Below are positions 50,689-60,110 of a stretch of DNA of 64,000 nucleotides, piece by piece. Where the stretch lies: positions 1-64,000 of the forward strand of contig JBNKKR010000003.1 in the NCBI GenBank assembly GCA_050291935.1, given 5' to 3'. The position numbers and the translations under genes were made by a program. Each line of letters opens with the position of its first letter. The stretch's first letter is position 1. Under the pieces are notes generated by a model. That model was not told the DNA's origin. It ran no database searches and saw only the letters and a list, made by a program, of their open reading frames with translations. This stretch comes from Desulfocapsa sp050291935. GTDB taxonomy: Bacteria; Desulfobacterota; Desulfobulbia; Desulfobulbales; Desulfocapsaceae.

Positions 50689-52773
50689 ATGAAAAACTTC
50701 AGTATCAAATTAAAACTTATTATTGCTTTTTTGGTAGTTGGCATCGCTCCACTGATAACAATGAGCGTTATCTCGATCACAAAATCAAGCTCCGTTATGC
50801 ATGAAGACGCGTTTAACAAACTGCACTCCATTAAAGAGATCAAAAAGACTCAAATCGAACACTATTTTGAACAGCGCGAGGCAGATATCCATCTTCTTTC
50901 CGAAAACAAAGAGGTCGCTGCCCTCTACAAGATGCTGCACCAACACGGCATCGACGCGGGCACTCAACCCCATGAAGAGTACGACGTGACAAATCCGGAA
51001 TACCAAAGGCTGTATGAGGAAAATGGAAAATTTTTGGAAACCTTTGTAACCACCTATAAATACTATGACGCGTTTCTTATCTGTGCCAAACAGGGGCATG
51101 TTGTATACACAGCAGCCAAAGAGAAAGATCTCGGCACCAACCTGCAACATGGTCTTTATAAAGACAGTGGCCTGGCAAAGCTGTGGCACAAAGTCGTTTC
51201 CACCGGTGACATCGTTTTCGAGGATTTTGAGCCCTATGCTCCCAGCAACAATGAACCGGCTGCATTTATCGGTGCGCCGGTAAAAGAAAATGGCAAGGTC
51301 ATTGCGGTGGTTGCCGCCCAGCTCAGCCTTGAAACCATTGATTCCATCATGACCGAACGGGCCGGAATGGGCGAAACCGAAGAAGCCTATCTGGTCGGCC
51401 CGGATAAGCTCATGCGCTCAGATTCCTTTCTTGACCCCACCCATCATAGTGTGAAGGCCTCTTTTGCCGATCCTTCCAAAGGCAGTGTGGATACCAAGGC
51501 AAGCCGGGAAGCCCTGGAAGGAAAAAGTGGCGAAGAGATTATTGTTGATTACAACGGTAATGACGTGTTATCCGCCTACACCCCCGTTGATGTGGGCGAT
51601 ATCCACTGGGCACTCATGGTTGAAATTGATAAAGCGGAAGCCTGGACCCATAGCAAACACCTTAGCAACATATCCATGCTCATAGCGGCCATCGCCATTG
51701 CTGTTATTATCCTTATCGCGTTTTGGATGGCCATAAGCATCGTCCGTCCCATTGAGGCGGTACTCTCCAATCTTACTGATCTCGCCCAGGGTGATGGCGA
51801 TTTAACCACCCGTTTACCGGTACGATCAAATGATGAAGTGGGTAAATTATCTGCGCGATTTAATGATTTTATGGAAAAACTCCATGAGATGATTAAAGAT
51901 CTCAGCAACGGGGTTGAGACCCTTTCTTCTGCCTCAACGGAACTATCGGCCGTTGCCGGCCAGATGGCATCAAATGCGACCCAGACGGCGCAGCAGTCTG
52001 AAACACTGGCATCCGCCACAGAAGAGATGAGCGCCAATATGGGATCGGTTTCCGCAGCAATGGAACAATCAGCCACCAATACCCAAATGGTCGCCGCCGC
52101 TTCTGAACAGATGACCAACACCATCGGTCAAATTGCGGAAAATGCTGAACGGGCAAGGAATGTTTCTGAGCAAGCGGTAACTGAAACAAAGGGAGCAGGC
52201 CAGCTTGTGGTCAAACTTGGACAATCGGCACAGGCAATTGGCAAGGTAACGGAAACCATAACCGAAATCTCCGATCAAACCAACCTGCTGGCCCTTAACG
52301 CGACCATAGAAGCGGCCCGGGCAGGCGAGGCAGGAAAAGGGTTCGCCGTTGTGGCCAATGAGATCAAGGAACTTGCCAAACAAACGGCAGAAGCGACCAT
52401 GGATATCCGGACGCAAATTGACGATATCCAGACAGCCACCGGCAATTCGGTGAGCACCATAAATAATATCGGAAAAGTGATTGATGATGTAAACTCAATT
52501 ATCTCGACAATGGCCACTTCCGTTGAAGAACAGTCCATTGCCACAAAAGAAGTATCTGAAAAGATAATACAAGTTTCCACCGGCATTGGCGAAGTCAATG
52601 AAAATGTCGCCCAAAGTTCACAGGTGATCGGTGAAATCACCAAGGAAATTGCGGATGTAAATCAAGCATCTTCAGATATCAGTAGTGGAAGTACCCAGGT
52701 GGAAACTTCCTCTTCCGAACTTTCCGAACTGGCAGCTACCTTGAAGCTCATGGTGGGAAGATTTAAAATTTGA
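50689..52773 (+). CDS. Methyl-accepting chemotaxis protein, dCache type
   Basis: A 694-residue receptor, start ATG 50689. TM1 is LKLIIAFLVVGIAPLITMSV. A large periplasmic double-Cache domain carries YYDAFLICAKQGHVVYTAAK and RAGMGETEEAYLVGPDKLMR, then SAYTPVDVGDIHWALMVEID. TM2 is near residue 325. HAMP and the signalling coil follow, with EISDQTNLLALNATIEAARA. It is a paralogue of the receptor at 60111, sharing the AGMG...YLVG.DKLMRSDSFLDP block. Ligand unknown. Confidence 0.93.
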   Translation: MKNFSIKLKLIIAFLVVGIAPLITMSVISITKSSSVMHEDAFNKLHSIKEIKKTQIEHYFEQREADIHLLSENKEVAALYKMLHQHGIDAGTQPHEEYDVTNPEYQRLYEENGKFLETFVTTYKYYDAFLICAKQGHVVYTAAKEKDLGTNLQHGLYKDSGLAKLWHKVVSTGDIVFEDFEPYAPSNNEPAAFIGAPVKENGKVIAVVAAQLSLETIDSIMTERAGMGETEEAYLVGPDKLMRSDSFLDPTHHSVKASFADPSKGSVDTKASREALEGKSGEEIIVDYNGNDVLSAYTPVDVGDIHWALMVEIDKAEAWTHSKHLSNISMLIAAIAIAVIILIAFWMAISIVRPIEAVLSNLTDLAQGDGDLTTRLPVRSNDEVGKLSARFNDFMEKLHEMIKDLSNGVETLSSASTELSAVAGQMASNATQTAQQSETLASATEEMSANMGSVSAAMEQSATNTQMVAAASEQMTNTIGQIAENAERARNVSEQAVTETKGAGQLVVKLGQSAQAIGKVTETITEISDQTNLLALNATIEAARAGEAGKGFAVVANEIKELAKQTAEATMDIRTQIDDIQTATGNSVSTINNIGKVIDDVNSIISTMATSVEEQSIATKEVSEKIIQVSTGIGEVNENVAQSSQVIGEITKEIADVNQASSDISSGSTQVETSSSELSELAATLKLMVGRFKI

Positions 52774-52833
52774 TCGGCTTGTTACGCTTGCATATGGGAA
52801 CAAGATTACTCATTCTTCAAAGGAGAACGAAAA

Positions 52834-53727
52834 ATGCAAAGGACAACGAAAAGAAGACCATACGCAATATCTCTTCCCATTATTCTCTCACTCGTATGCT
52901 TAGCAGCTTCCACGCTGCTAAGCGAGAGAGCCCAGGCCAAAGATAACAGGACCATTCTGTTCGGTATTGTCCCCCAACAGGCGGCAAGCCGGCTGGTCAA
53001 GATGTGGGACCCATTTATTACAAAATTATCACAGGAAACAGGGCTCGACATCAAATTTGCCACCATGAAAGACATCCCCAGTTTTGAGCAATGCTTGGCC
53101 CAGGGGGCATATGATATCGCCTATATGAATCCCTATCACTATACCTATTATAGTGAAAAAGCGGGATACCGTGCCTTTGCCCATCAAAAAGACAAAAAAC
53201 TGCAGGGCATTGTTGTCACCCGCACCGATAGCCCCGTACAGAAGCTCTCTGACTTGGACTGGAAAACGGTGGCCTTCCCATCCCCGGCAGCCTTTGGGGC
53301 AAGCGTTTTACCAAGGGCTGAGATGAAGTCCCAGGGAATCAACATCGAACCGGCCTATGTCAAATCCCACGACAGTGTCTACCAAAACGTGGCCAAAGGC
53401 TTCTACCCGGCGGGCGGTGGAGTAAAGCGCACCTTTAAGGGAATACCGGAAGGACTGCGTTCCCAACTGCATATCATTTACGAGACAAAGGGCTATACCC
53501 CCCACGCCTATGCCGCAGGGAAAAACGTAAGTGACGAAGATATAAAGCGTATTTTTGAGGCAATGATGAAAATTGCTGCCGAATCACCGGAGCTACTCAA
53601 ATCCATCAACATGAAGGGCTTTCAAGCCGCAAGCGACCATGACTGGGACGATGTGAGGGAGCTTGGGCTCACCCATTCACAAACCGAGATTACCCGCGAG
53701 GGAGAACTCACATGTCGTTTCGATTAA
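52834..53727 (+). CDS. PhnD-family periplasmic binding protein
   Basis: A 297-residue protein with a signal peptide ending ERAQA and the PhnD fold: TILFGIVPQQAASRLVKMWD, IKFATMKDIPSFEQCLAQGA, YDIAYMNPYHYTYYS, VAFPSPAAFGAS. PhnD-type proteins bind phosphonate, phosphite or related anions. No ABC permease or ATPase is nearby. Instead the gene overlaps a histidine kinase by 16 bp, so it is probably the ligand-binding subunit of a sensor. AAAGGAGAACG precedes the start. Confidence 0.87.
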   Translation: MQRTTKRRPYAISLPIILSLVCLAASTLLSERAQAKDNRTILFGIVPQQAASRLVKMWDPFITKLSQETGLDIKFATMKDIPSFEQCLAQGAYDIAYMNPYHYTYYSEKAGYRAFAHQKDKKLQGIVVTRTDSPVQKLSDLDWKTVAFPSPAAFGASVLPRAEMKSQGINIEPAYVKSHDSVYQNVAKGFYPAGGGVKRTFKGIPEGLRSQLHIIYETKGYTPHAYAAGKNVSDEDIKRIFEAMMKIAAESPELLKSINMKGFQAASDHDWDDVRELGLTHSQTEITREGELTCRFD

Positions 53728-55625
53728 AAATCATCTTTGGCGTTGCTGCCATCGAAATCCTGCTCTTGTCCTTGCTGGTATTTAGTGGAATACGCTACCT
53801 GGCAAACTCCAATGAAGAGCAGCTTCGCGACAGGGCGCGTACATCAGCCCAGCTCTTTGCCACCATGACCACCGATGCGGTGGTGGCCATGGATCTGGCA
53901 AACCTTGATGAACTTGCCAGCAAAGCAGTGACCAACCCTGGCATCGTCTATCTTCGGGTGCGCCATGCCAACGGCACAGTCCTTGCGGAAAAAGGCGACA
54001 AGATACCACTTCAGCATAAGTTTCAAGCCGACAGTGACATCAGTGATGTGAAGGACGGCACCTTTGACGTTGCCCAGGACATTATGATTCACGCCAAATA
54101 TTATGGTCGCGTCGAGCTGGGATGGTCAACCGGTTTTTACCAAAGCCTTATCGGTGAAGCCTCTCGCTATATGTTGAGTGTGGCACTTATTGAAGTTATT
54201 CTGGTGGGTATATTCGGACTCCTACTGGGCCGAATCCTCACCGCCCAACTCATTTCTCTGCAACGCGGGGCCCGTAAGGTGGCTGAGGGTGAGCTTGGGT
54301 ATACCATCAACGTAAAGGGAAACGATGAACTTGCCGACACAGCGCTAAGCTTTAACGCCATGTCAGAGGCATTACAACGATATGCAGCTGAGCTGAAAGA
54401 GGCCCGTAAGAAGGCAGAACGGAAACAGGCACGAGCAGAAAATTTGCTGCAAAAGGCAGTGGAGAGCCTCCCCCATGGGGTTGTGATTTGTGATAAAAAT
54501 GATCAAATCATGCATATAAATGAGGCCTTTATGGAGATGTATGCCATTGGTGCAGAAGAGCTTACCTATCTAAAGACATGTTCTGATGTACAGCAGATTT
54601 TACCCTTTTCCCAGGATTTGGATAAAGAGGATACTGTCTGTCTGCCCGGACAAACATCCGAATGCGTCCCCATTACCAAATTACCCGATGGCCGGTGGGT
54701 GCTGCACAGTTATCAAGCCATAGAAAGCGGTGGTGCCATCTGGGTGGATACCGATGTTTCACAGTTTGTGGAAGCCGAAGAGCGGAACCGAAAGCTGGAA
54801 CGAGAACTCCTGCATGGCCAAAAAATGGAATCCATCGGAGTCCTGGCTGGTGGTATTGCCCACGAAATAAACACACCCATCCAGTATATCACCGACAACC
54901 TGCACTTTATCAACGAATCCATGGATGAAGTAATGGTCCTTTTAGGCGACTACGAAACCTTGGCCGGCGAGCTTGAACAAAGGGGGGTATCAACCGAGCG
55001 TATCCAACAGGTACGAGCCACAATTGAAAACGCCGATCTGGACTTTTTGTTGAAAGAAGTCCCTTCTGCAGTGGAACAATCCATTGATGGCATCAACCGA
55101 GTGGCAAAAATTATCGTTGCCATGAAGGAATTTGCCCATCCCAGCGCAAAGGAAAAAGGAGCGGTGGATCTGAATACAGTGGTGGAACGAGCCTTAACCA
55201 TCGGCCGCAACGAATACAAATCCGTGGCCGAAATAGACCTTCACCTGGCAAAAGATCTCCCCGCAATTATCGCCCATGAAGGCGACTTGAATCAGGTTCT
55301 CCTTAACCTGATCGTTAATGCTGCCCATGCTGTGGCAAACAACGATAGGTCCACTGGTGGGCTGATTACAATATCCACCGAGCAAGTGGCGGAAGATGTT
55401 GTTCTTACCATCGACGATAACGGCTCCGGGATCCCCAAAGAGATAGTTGCCAGGATTTTTGACCCATTCTTTACCACCAAAGAGGTAGGGAAAGGAAGTG
55501 GTCAGGGATTGGCCATCTGTTATGATATAGTAGTTAATAAGCATGGTGGTAAGATCGAGGTAAGGTCTTTTCCGGGAAAAGGCAGCACCTTTCAAATCAG
55601 ATTACCGATCTTGGGCAATACATAA
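53712..55625 (+). CDS. Membrane sensor histidine kinase partnered with PhnD-like protein
   Basis: A 637-residue kinase. TM1 is near 9-28 and TM2 near 155-177, enclosing a ~125-residue periplasmic domain. A HAMP domain, a coiled coil and a PAS domain (LPHGVVICDKNDQIMHINEA) follow. The phospho-acceptor is His384 in GGIAHEINTPIQYI, with a long dimerisation insert before the HATPase (LLNLIVNAAHAV, DDNGSGIP, GSGQGLAICYD). The start overlaps the PhnD-like gene. No receiver domain is fused; the hybrid kinase downstream or a distant regulator may receive the phosphate. Confidence 0.9.
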   Translation: MSFRLKIIFGVAAIEILLLSLLVFSGIRYLANSNEEQLRDRARTSAQLFATMTTDAVVAMDLANLDELASKAVTNPGIVYLRVRHANGTVLAEKGDKIPLQHKFQADSDISDVKDGTFDVAQDIMIHAKYYGRVELGWSTGFYQSLIGEASRYMLSVALIEVILVGIFGLLLGRILTAQLISLQRGARKVAEGELGYTINVKGNDELADTALSFNAMSEALQRYAAELKEARKKAERKQARAENLLQKAVESLPHGVVICDKNDQIMHINEAFMEMYAIGAEELTYLKTCSDVQQILPFSQDLDKEDTVCLPGQTSECVPITKLPDGRWVLHSYQAIESGGAIWVDTDVSQFVEAEERNRKLERELLHGQKMESIGVLAGGIAHEINTPIQYITDNLHFINESMDEVMVLLGDYETLAGELEQRGVSTERIQQVRATIENADLDFLLKEVPSAVEQSIDGINRVAKIIVAMKEFAHPSAKEKGAVDLNTVVERALTIGRNEYKSVAEIDLHLAKDLPAIIAHEGDLNQVLLNLIVNAAHAVANNDRSTGGLITISTEQVAEDVVLTIDDNGSGIPKEIVARIFDPFFTTKEVGKGSGQGLAICYDIVVNKHGGKIEVRSFPGKGSTFQIRLPILGNT

Positions 55626-55671
55626 GCTTCTTGTTATTAGCAACCACAAAGTTGGCAAAAGTGGAAGACAG

Positions 55672-58600
55672 ATGACAACACAACTGATTGTAGCAATAGA
55701 AATCACGGTATCTCTTCTCCTACTTGGCATTATTGGTGTTACCCTGTTTCGAGCCCAATGGTTAAAAAAAATCCGCAAGAAACGATCCAGCTATCTGCGT
55801 ATTGCAATTCCCGCCATCAGCCTTGGCCTGATTTTAGTGCTCTGCCTGGCAGCTCTTATCTTTCACTGGATGGACACGGAGGTGCGAAAAAATATCGGCT
55901 CTCAACTTGAGACAGTTAATCGTTCGGTGAATTATACCCTGCATCTATGGAAAGAAGATATTTTTGAAGACACCATCCATTTGGCCAAAGATACTGAAGA
56001 GTTTCAACATATTACCCAAGAGCTACTAACACTGCCACGAAATAAAAAGGAGTTAGCAGCAAGTCCTGCCCAATCCGCGGTACGTGGAATTATTGCCCGT
56101 CATGGCTATATCCAAAAATGTCAAAATTATAGCGTAATAGCCCAGGATTTAAACAATATCGCCAGCATGCGAGAACAGGATCTGGGCAGAAAAAGTTTTA
56201 TTGCCCTACATGCCCCAAAACTCCTGGCACGAGCATTTGCCGGCAATACCGTCTTCATACCACCAATCCATGGCGACAAAGATCATAACAATGACCAGCG
56301 AATGTTTATCGCCACTCCGATCACCGATCAAACCGGTGGTGTTCTTGCCGTGCTGGCCCTTGAAATTGATCCTAATCGCCTGTTTACCGAGCTCACCAGG
56401 GTGGGGAAGATAGGGAAAACAGGAGAAACCTACGCCATTGCTCTAGATGGCTGCATGCTGGGAGAATCCAGACTTTTTTTTGAGTTACTGCCTATTTTAC
56501 AACGGGTTACAGGCAATACGGAAACAAAACGTATACAAATCAAAAACCCTGGTGGAAACCTGTTACAAGGATATATCCCTAAAGAGTCTCCCGGCTCATG
56601 GCCTTTTAGCAAAATGGCCCGGGCCATCCAGAAACACCATGATGGTCTTGATGTCGATGGCTACCGGGATTATCGAGGGGTCCGGGTCCTTGGCGTCTGG
56701 ACCTGGCTTGATGAATTTCAAGTGGGTATTGCCACTGAAATTGATGAAGCCGAGGTCCTGGGTGCCCACAATGAAATGAGGCTTGTCCTGCTGGGCTTTC
56801 TTTTGGGTATGGCCCTGCTTGCTATCATTCTTGCCGGGATGCTTGTAAAAGTAAGCGCTAAATCACAAAAACAGTTGCAAACACAAGTTGAGCAGCGCAC
56901 CGCGGAGCTGAATGCAACGAATAAAGAGCTGCAAACAAGCAGGAAAAAATATCAGCAACTGGTGGATGATATTGGTGATAATTTTGTGATCTACAGCCAT
57001 GATCTGGAAGGGAAACTCTTCTATGTCAGCAATGGCATTACATCCCTCTTCGGGGTGAGCAAAGAAGAAGTAGTCGGCAAAAGCTATGGCGAGCTCTTTG
57101 CCTGGACCCAGGAAAGCCTGGATGCGTCTCGCCGGGAAATAGAACGTCTTCTGGCAGGGGAAACAGAACTGATTCATCTTGAAATGGAATATACCCACCC
57201 CGATGGCAAGCAGCGAATCCTGTCCATCAATGCCCATGGTGTGTACGACAAAAATGGTACACCCACCTCCATTGATGGCATTGCTGAAGATATTACCGCA
57301 AGAAAAGAGGCAGAACGAACTATTATCGAAGCCAACGAGGCCAAGTCCAATTTTCTTGCCAATATGAGTCATGAAATACGAACTCCCATGAACGCCATTA
57401 TCGGCATGTCTTATCTGGCTCTGCAAACTGCGCTTACTCCAAAACAGTTTGAATATCTCAGCAAGATCGATATCTCTGCCAATGCGCTGTTATCTATTAT
57501 CAATGATATCCTTGATTTTTCAAAGATTGAAGCGGGCAAGCTTGAGCTGGAATCAACCTCTTTTCTTCTGGAAGACGTGTTGGACAACATAGCAAGCCTG
57601 TTCAGCATCAAGACCCGTGAAAAAGGATTGGAATTTCTCTTTCATGTCGCACCGGACATTCCAACAGCCCTTATCGGTGATCCTCTTCGTCTTAGCCAGA
57701 TACTTACCAACCTTGCAGGGAACGCAATAAAATTTACCAACGTGGGTGAGCTGGTTATCAGTGTTGATGCAATAGAACAGAACGCTGGCAAAGTCACCTT
57801 GCGATTTTCGGTTATGGACACCGGTATCGGCATCAGCAAGCAAGAGCAAAACGAGCTCTTTAGCGCCTTTTCCCAAGCAGATACTTCCATTACCAGGAAA
57901 CACGGTGGAACCGGATTGGGACTGACCATATCAAAAAGCTTATGTAAAATGCTTGGTGGTAAAATCTGGGTGGACAGTGTGCCCGGTGAGGGGAGTACTT
58001 TTTATTTTACCGCAGTTTTCACAATCGACCCGCATGGGCAACGGTCCCTTATCCCAACTCAGCATATTCAAGGCAAACGGATTCTGATTGTGGATGATAA
58101 CCGGACCGTTCGCGCCATTTTCAGTTCGATGCTCTCTTCCATGACCTTCAACGTTACTGAAGCCGAATGTGGGGAAGACAGCCTGGCAGTTATCCAGCAA
58201 GCCGAGAAGGCAAATCAGCCCTTTGATCTGGTACTGGTGGATTGGATGCTTCCGGGAATGGACGGGATTACTCTTTCGTCCACTATCAGGACACTCCCCC
58301 TTTCAATGCTGCCTAAAATTGTAATGGTTTCAACCTACGATCAAGAGCAAATTATTCAGGAAACGGGTCAGATGGAGTTGGACGGTTTCTTAACTAAACC
58401 TGTCAACCGCTCAACACTCTTTGATACCATCATGCAGGTTTTCGGAGAAACGACAGTTGGAACTGTCAGGAAGCTCTCCCCCATCAAACAAGAAACGACG
58501 AAAATGCTCCAGAACATCTGCGGCGCTAAAATCCTCTTGGTGGAAGATAACAGGATCAACCAACAGGTGGCCCGGGAAATCCTGGAACAGGCCGGCATGG

Positions 58601-59556
58601 AAGTGGAAATAGCAAGTGATGGAAAGGAAGCGGTGGAAAGGGCTGCTGCTACCGGCTTTGATGCCATCCTTATGGATATTCAAATGCCAAAGATGGGAGG
58701 TTTTGAAGCAACCGATTGCATCCGCAATCTAACAAATCATACCACGAATACGCCAATCATTGCCATGACTGCCCATGCCATGGAGGGTGATCGGGAAAAA
58801 AGTTTGGCCGCCGGTATGGTGGATCATATCACCAAGCCAATCAATCCTGATACACTGTACAAGGTCCTCCTGCAATGGATACAGCCAAGTGCCAAAAATA
58901 GTACCACCATAACACCACTTAAGGATAAGAATTCACAACATCACAATCCATTGCCATCCATTCCTGGTTTGGATATTCAAGCTGCCCTTACCAGACTTAT
59001 CGGTAATGAACCCCTCTATCGCGAACTGCTGGTAGATTTTTATACAGATTATGCAGACACAATACCTAAAATCCGTGCAGCATTTGCGGTAAATGATATG
59101 GAGCGCTGTGTAACCCTTGCCCACACTATCAAAGGAATAGCAGCAAACCTTGGTGCTGGGCGACTGCAACAGGCTGCTGCACATGTGGAACAGAATATCC
59201 GCGAGGAAAACCGCGAACAAGTGGAAGCAAAAATCTATGCAATGGAAAAAGAGCTGAATCAGCTGCTGGCCGACTTACAGATGTTTGTTGAGCACGAAAA
59301 GGGAACAGACCATTCCCCCAAAACAAAGGGCTCCCTTGCTTCCCTGCACACTCTGCTTACACGTCTGCCTGAAGACTTACAAACGCAACAACCAAAACTG
59401 TGTTTGGCAACCCTTAGCGAAATCGACAAGTGGAGTTGGCCTGGCAAGTACGAGAAAGAACTGACAACATTACGAAGATATACCAAAAATTATAAATTTA
59501 AGGAGGCCAGTGAACTGGCAACTGAACTACTCGGCCAGCTACCGAAAAAGCAATGA
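55672..59556 (+). CDS. Hybrid histidine kinase: Cache-PAS-HK-REC-REC-HPt
   Basis: A 1,294-residue phosphorelay protein. Two N-terminal TM helices (near 6-26 and 43-65) precede a Cache-like periplasmic domain and a third TM near 375-395. Then come PAS (~425-545), HisKA with His567 (NMSHEIRTPMNAII), HATPase (NLAGNAIKFT, GTGLGLTIS), REC1 (Asp857 in LVDWMLPG), REC2 (Asp1002 in LMDIQMPK) and HPt (His1151 in AHTIKG). All key residues are intact. A ~90-residue tail follows the HPt. It starts 46 bp after the PhnD-associated kinase and may be co-transcribed. Confidence 0.93.
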   Translation: MTTQLIVAIEITVSLLLLGIIGVTLFRAQWLKKIRKKRSSYLRIAIPAISLGLILVLCLAALIFHWMDTEVRKNIGSQLETVNRSVNYTLHLWKEDIFEDTIHLAKDTEEFQHITQELLTLPRNKKELAASPAQSAVRGIIARHGYIQKCQNYSVIAQDLNNIASMREQDLGRKSFIALHAPKLLARAFAGNTVFIPPIHGDKDHNNDQRMFIATPITDQTGGVLAVLALEIDPNRLFTELTRVGKIGKTGETYAIALDGCMLGESRLFFELLPILQRVTGNTETKRIQIKNPGGNLLQGYIPKESPGSWPFSKMARAIQKHHDGLDVDGYRDYRGVRVLGVWTWLDEFQVGIATEIDEAEVLGAHNEMRLVLLGFLLGMALLAIILAGMLVKVSAKSQKQLQTQVEQRTAELNATNKELQTSRKKYQQLVDDIGDNFVIYSHDLEGKLFYVSNGITSLFGVSKEEVVGKSYGELFAWTQESLDASRREIERLLAGETELIHLEMEYTHPDGKQRILSINAHGVYDKNGTPTSIDGIAEDITARKEAERTIIEANEAKSNFLANMSHEIRTPMNAIIGMSYLALQTALTPKQFEYLSKIDISANALLSIINDILDFSKIEAGKLELESTSFLLEDVLDNIASLFSIKTREKGLEFLFHVAPDIPTALIGDPLRLSQILTNLAGNAIKFTNVGELVISVDAIEQNAGKVTLRFSVMDTGIGISKQEQNELFSAFSQADTSITRKHGGTGLGLTISKSLCKMLGGKIWVDSVPGEGSTFYFTAVFTIDPHGQRSLIPTQHIQGKRILIVDDNRTVRAIFSSMLSSMTFNVTEAECGEDSLAVIQQAEKANQPFDLVLVDWMLPGMDGITLSSTIRTLPLSMLPKIVMVSTYDQEQIIQETGQMELDGFLTKPVNRSTLFDTIMQVFGETTVGTVRKLSPIKQETTKMLQNICGAKILLVEDNRINQQVAREILEQAGMEVEIASDGKEAVERAAATGFDAILMDIQMPKMGGFEATDCIRNLTNHTTNTPIIAMTAHAMEGDREKSLAAGMVDHITKPINPDTLYKVLLQWIQPSAKNSTTITPLKDKNSQHHNPLPSIPGLDIQAALTRLIGNEPLYRELLVDFYTDYADTIPKIRAAFAVNDMERCVTLAHTIKGIAANLGAGRLQQAAAHVEQNIREENREQVEAKIYAMEKELNQLLADLQMFVEHEKGTDHSPKTKGSLASLHTLLTRLPEDLQTQQPKLCLATLSEIDKWSWPGKYEKELTTLRRYTKNYKFKEASELATELLGQLPKKQ

Positions 59557-59681
59557 GTATTGCTGTGCTCCTTACACTTGAGCAAGAATAATTCGTAGGC
59601 AATTACCATTTTTTATGGTATTTTTCCGGTAATTTTAACCTTTGCTGTGCTCTTATTGCGGAAGAAGTGAGTGTATAGGTA

Positions 59682-59854
59682 TGACATTTATAGAATTTAA
59701 AAAAATGCTTTTGGATGTAGAGATCACCCTGCCCAAATTTTGCAAACTCATCAAGGTAAGTGACAAAAATATTCAGTCATATAAAAAAAAGGAGTTTCAC
59801 CAACAACTGATGAAGGACAGGAACAGCAATCATAAACACTTCAAACGTTCGTAG
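59682..59854 (+). pseudogene. Small HTH protein, probable fragment
   Basis: From ATG 59682 the frame reads MTFIEFKKMLLDVEITLPKF followed by CKLIKVSDKNIQSYKKK, like the start of small XRE-type proteins that normally continue with KKG.P. Here a run of eight A residues sits at the frame break. Moving one base gives KKGVSPT before a nearby stop. Either a frameshifted and truncated remnant or a very short protein. Confidence 0.35.
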
Positions 59855-60110
59855 CAATACCTTCTTTCCGCGCTTTATTTTCTAGGTAAGTCTTTATCAA
59901 ACAAGAGTTTTTAATCTCTTACGTCCATATCCATACAGGATATTTTCCTCATCCCCACCAGCCCCCCGCAAAACAATCTACATCGCTGCATGCAAAAATT
60001 ATTATGGAGTTCCTTGACAAGGGAATCCTCCATATTGATAATAAAAAATGTAGTACCGAATATAACTGTTACGTCCCCCACATCTCACAGTTTCAGGAAA
60101 GAGGAAAGGT

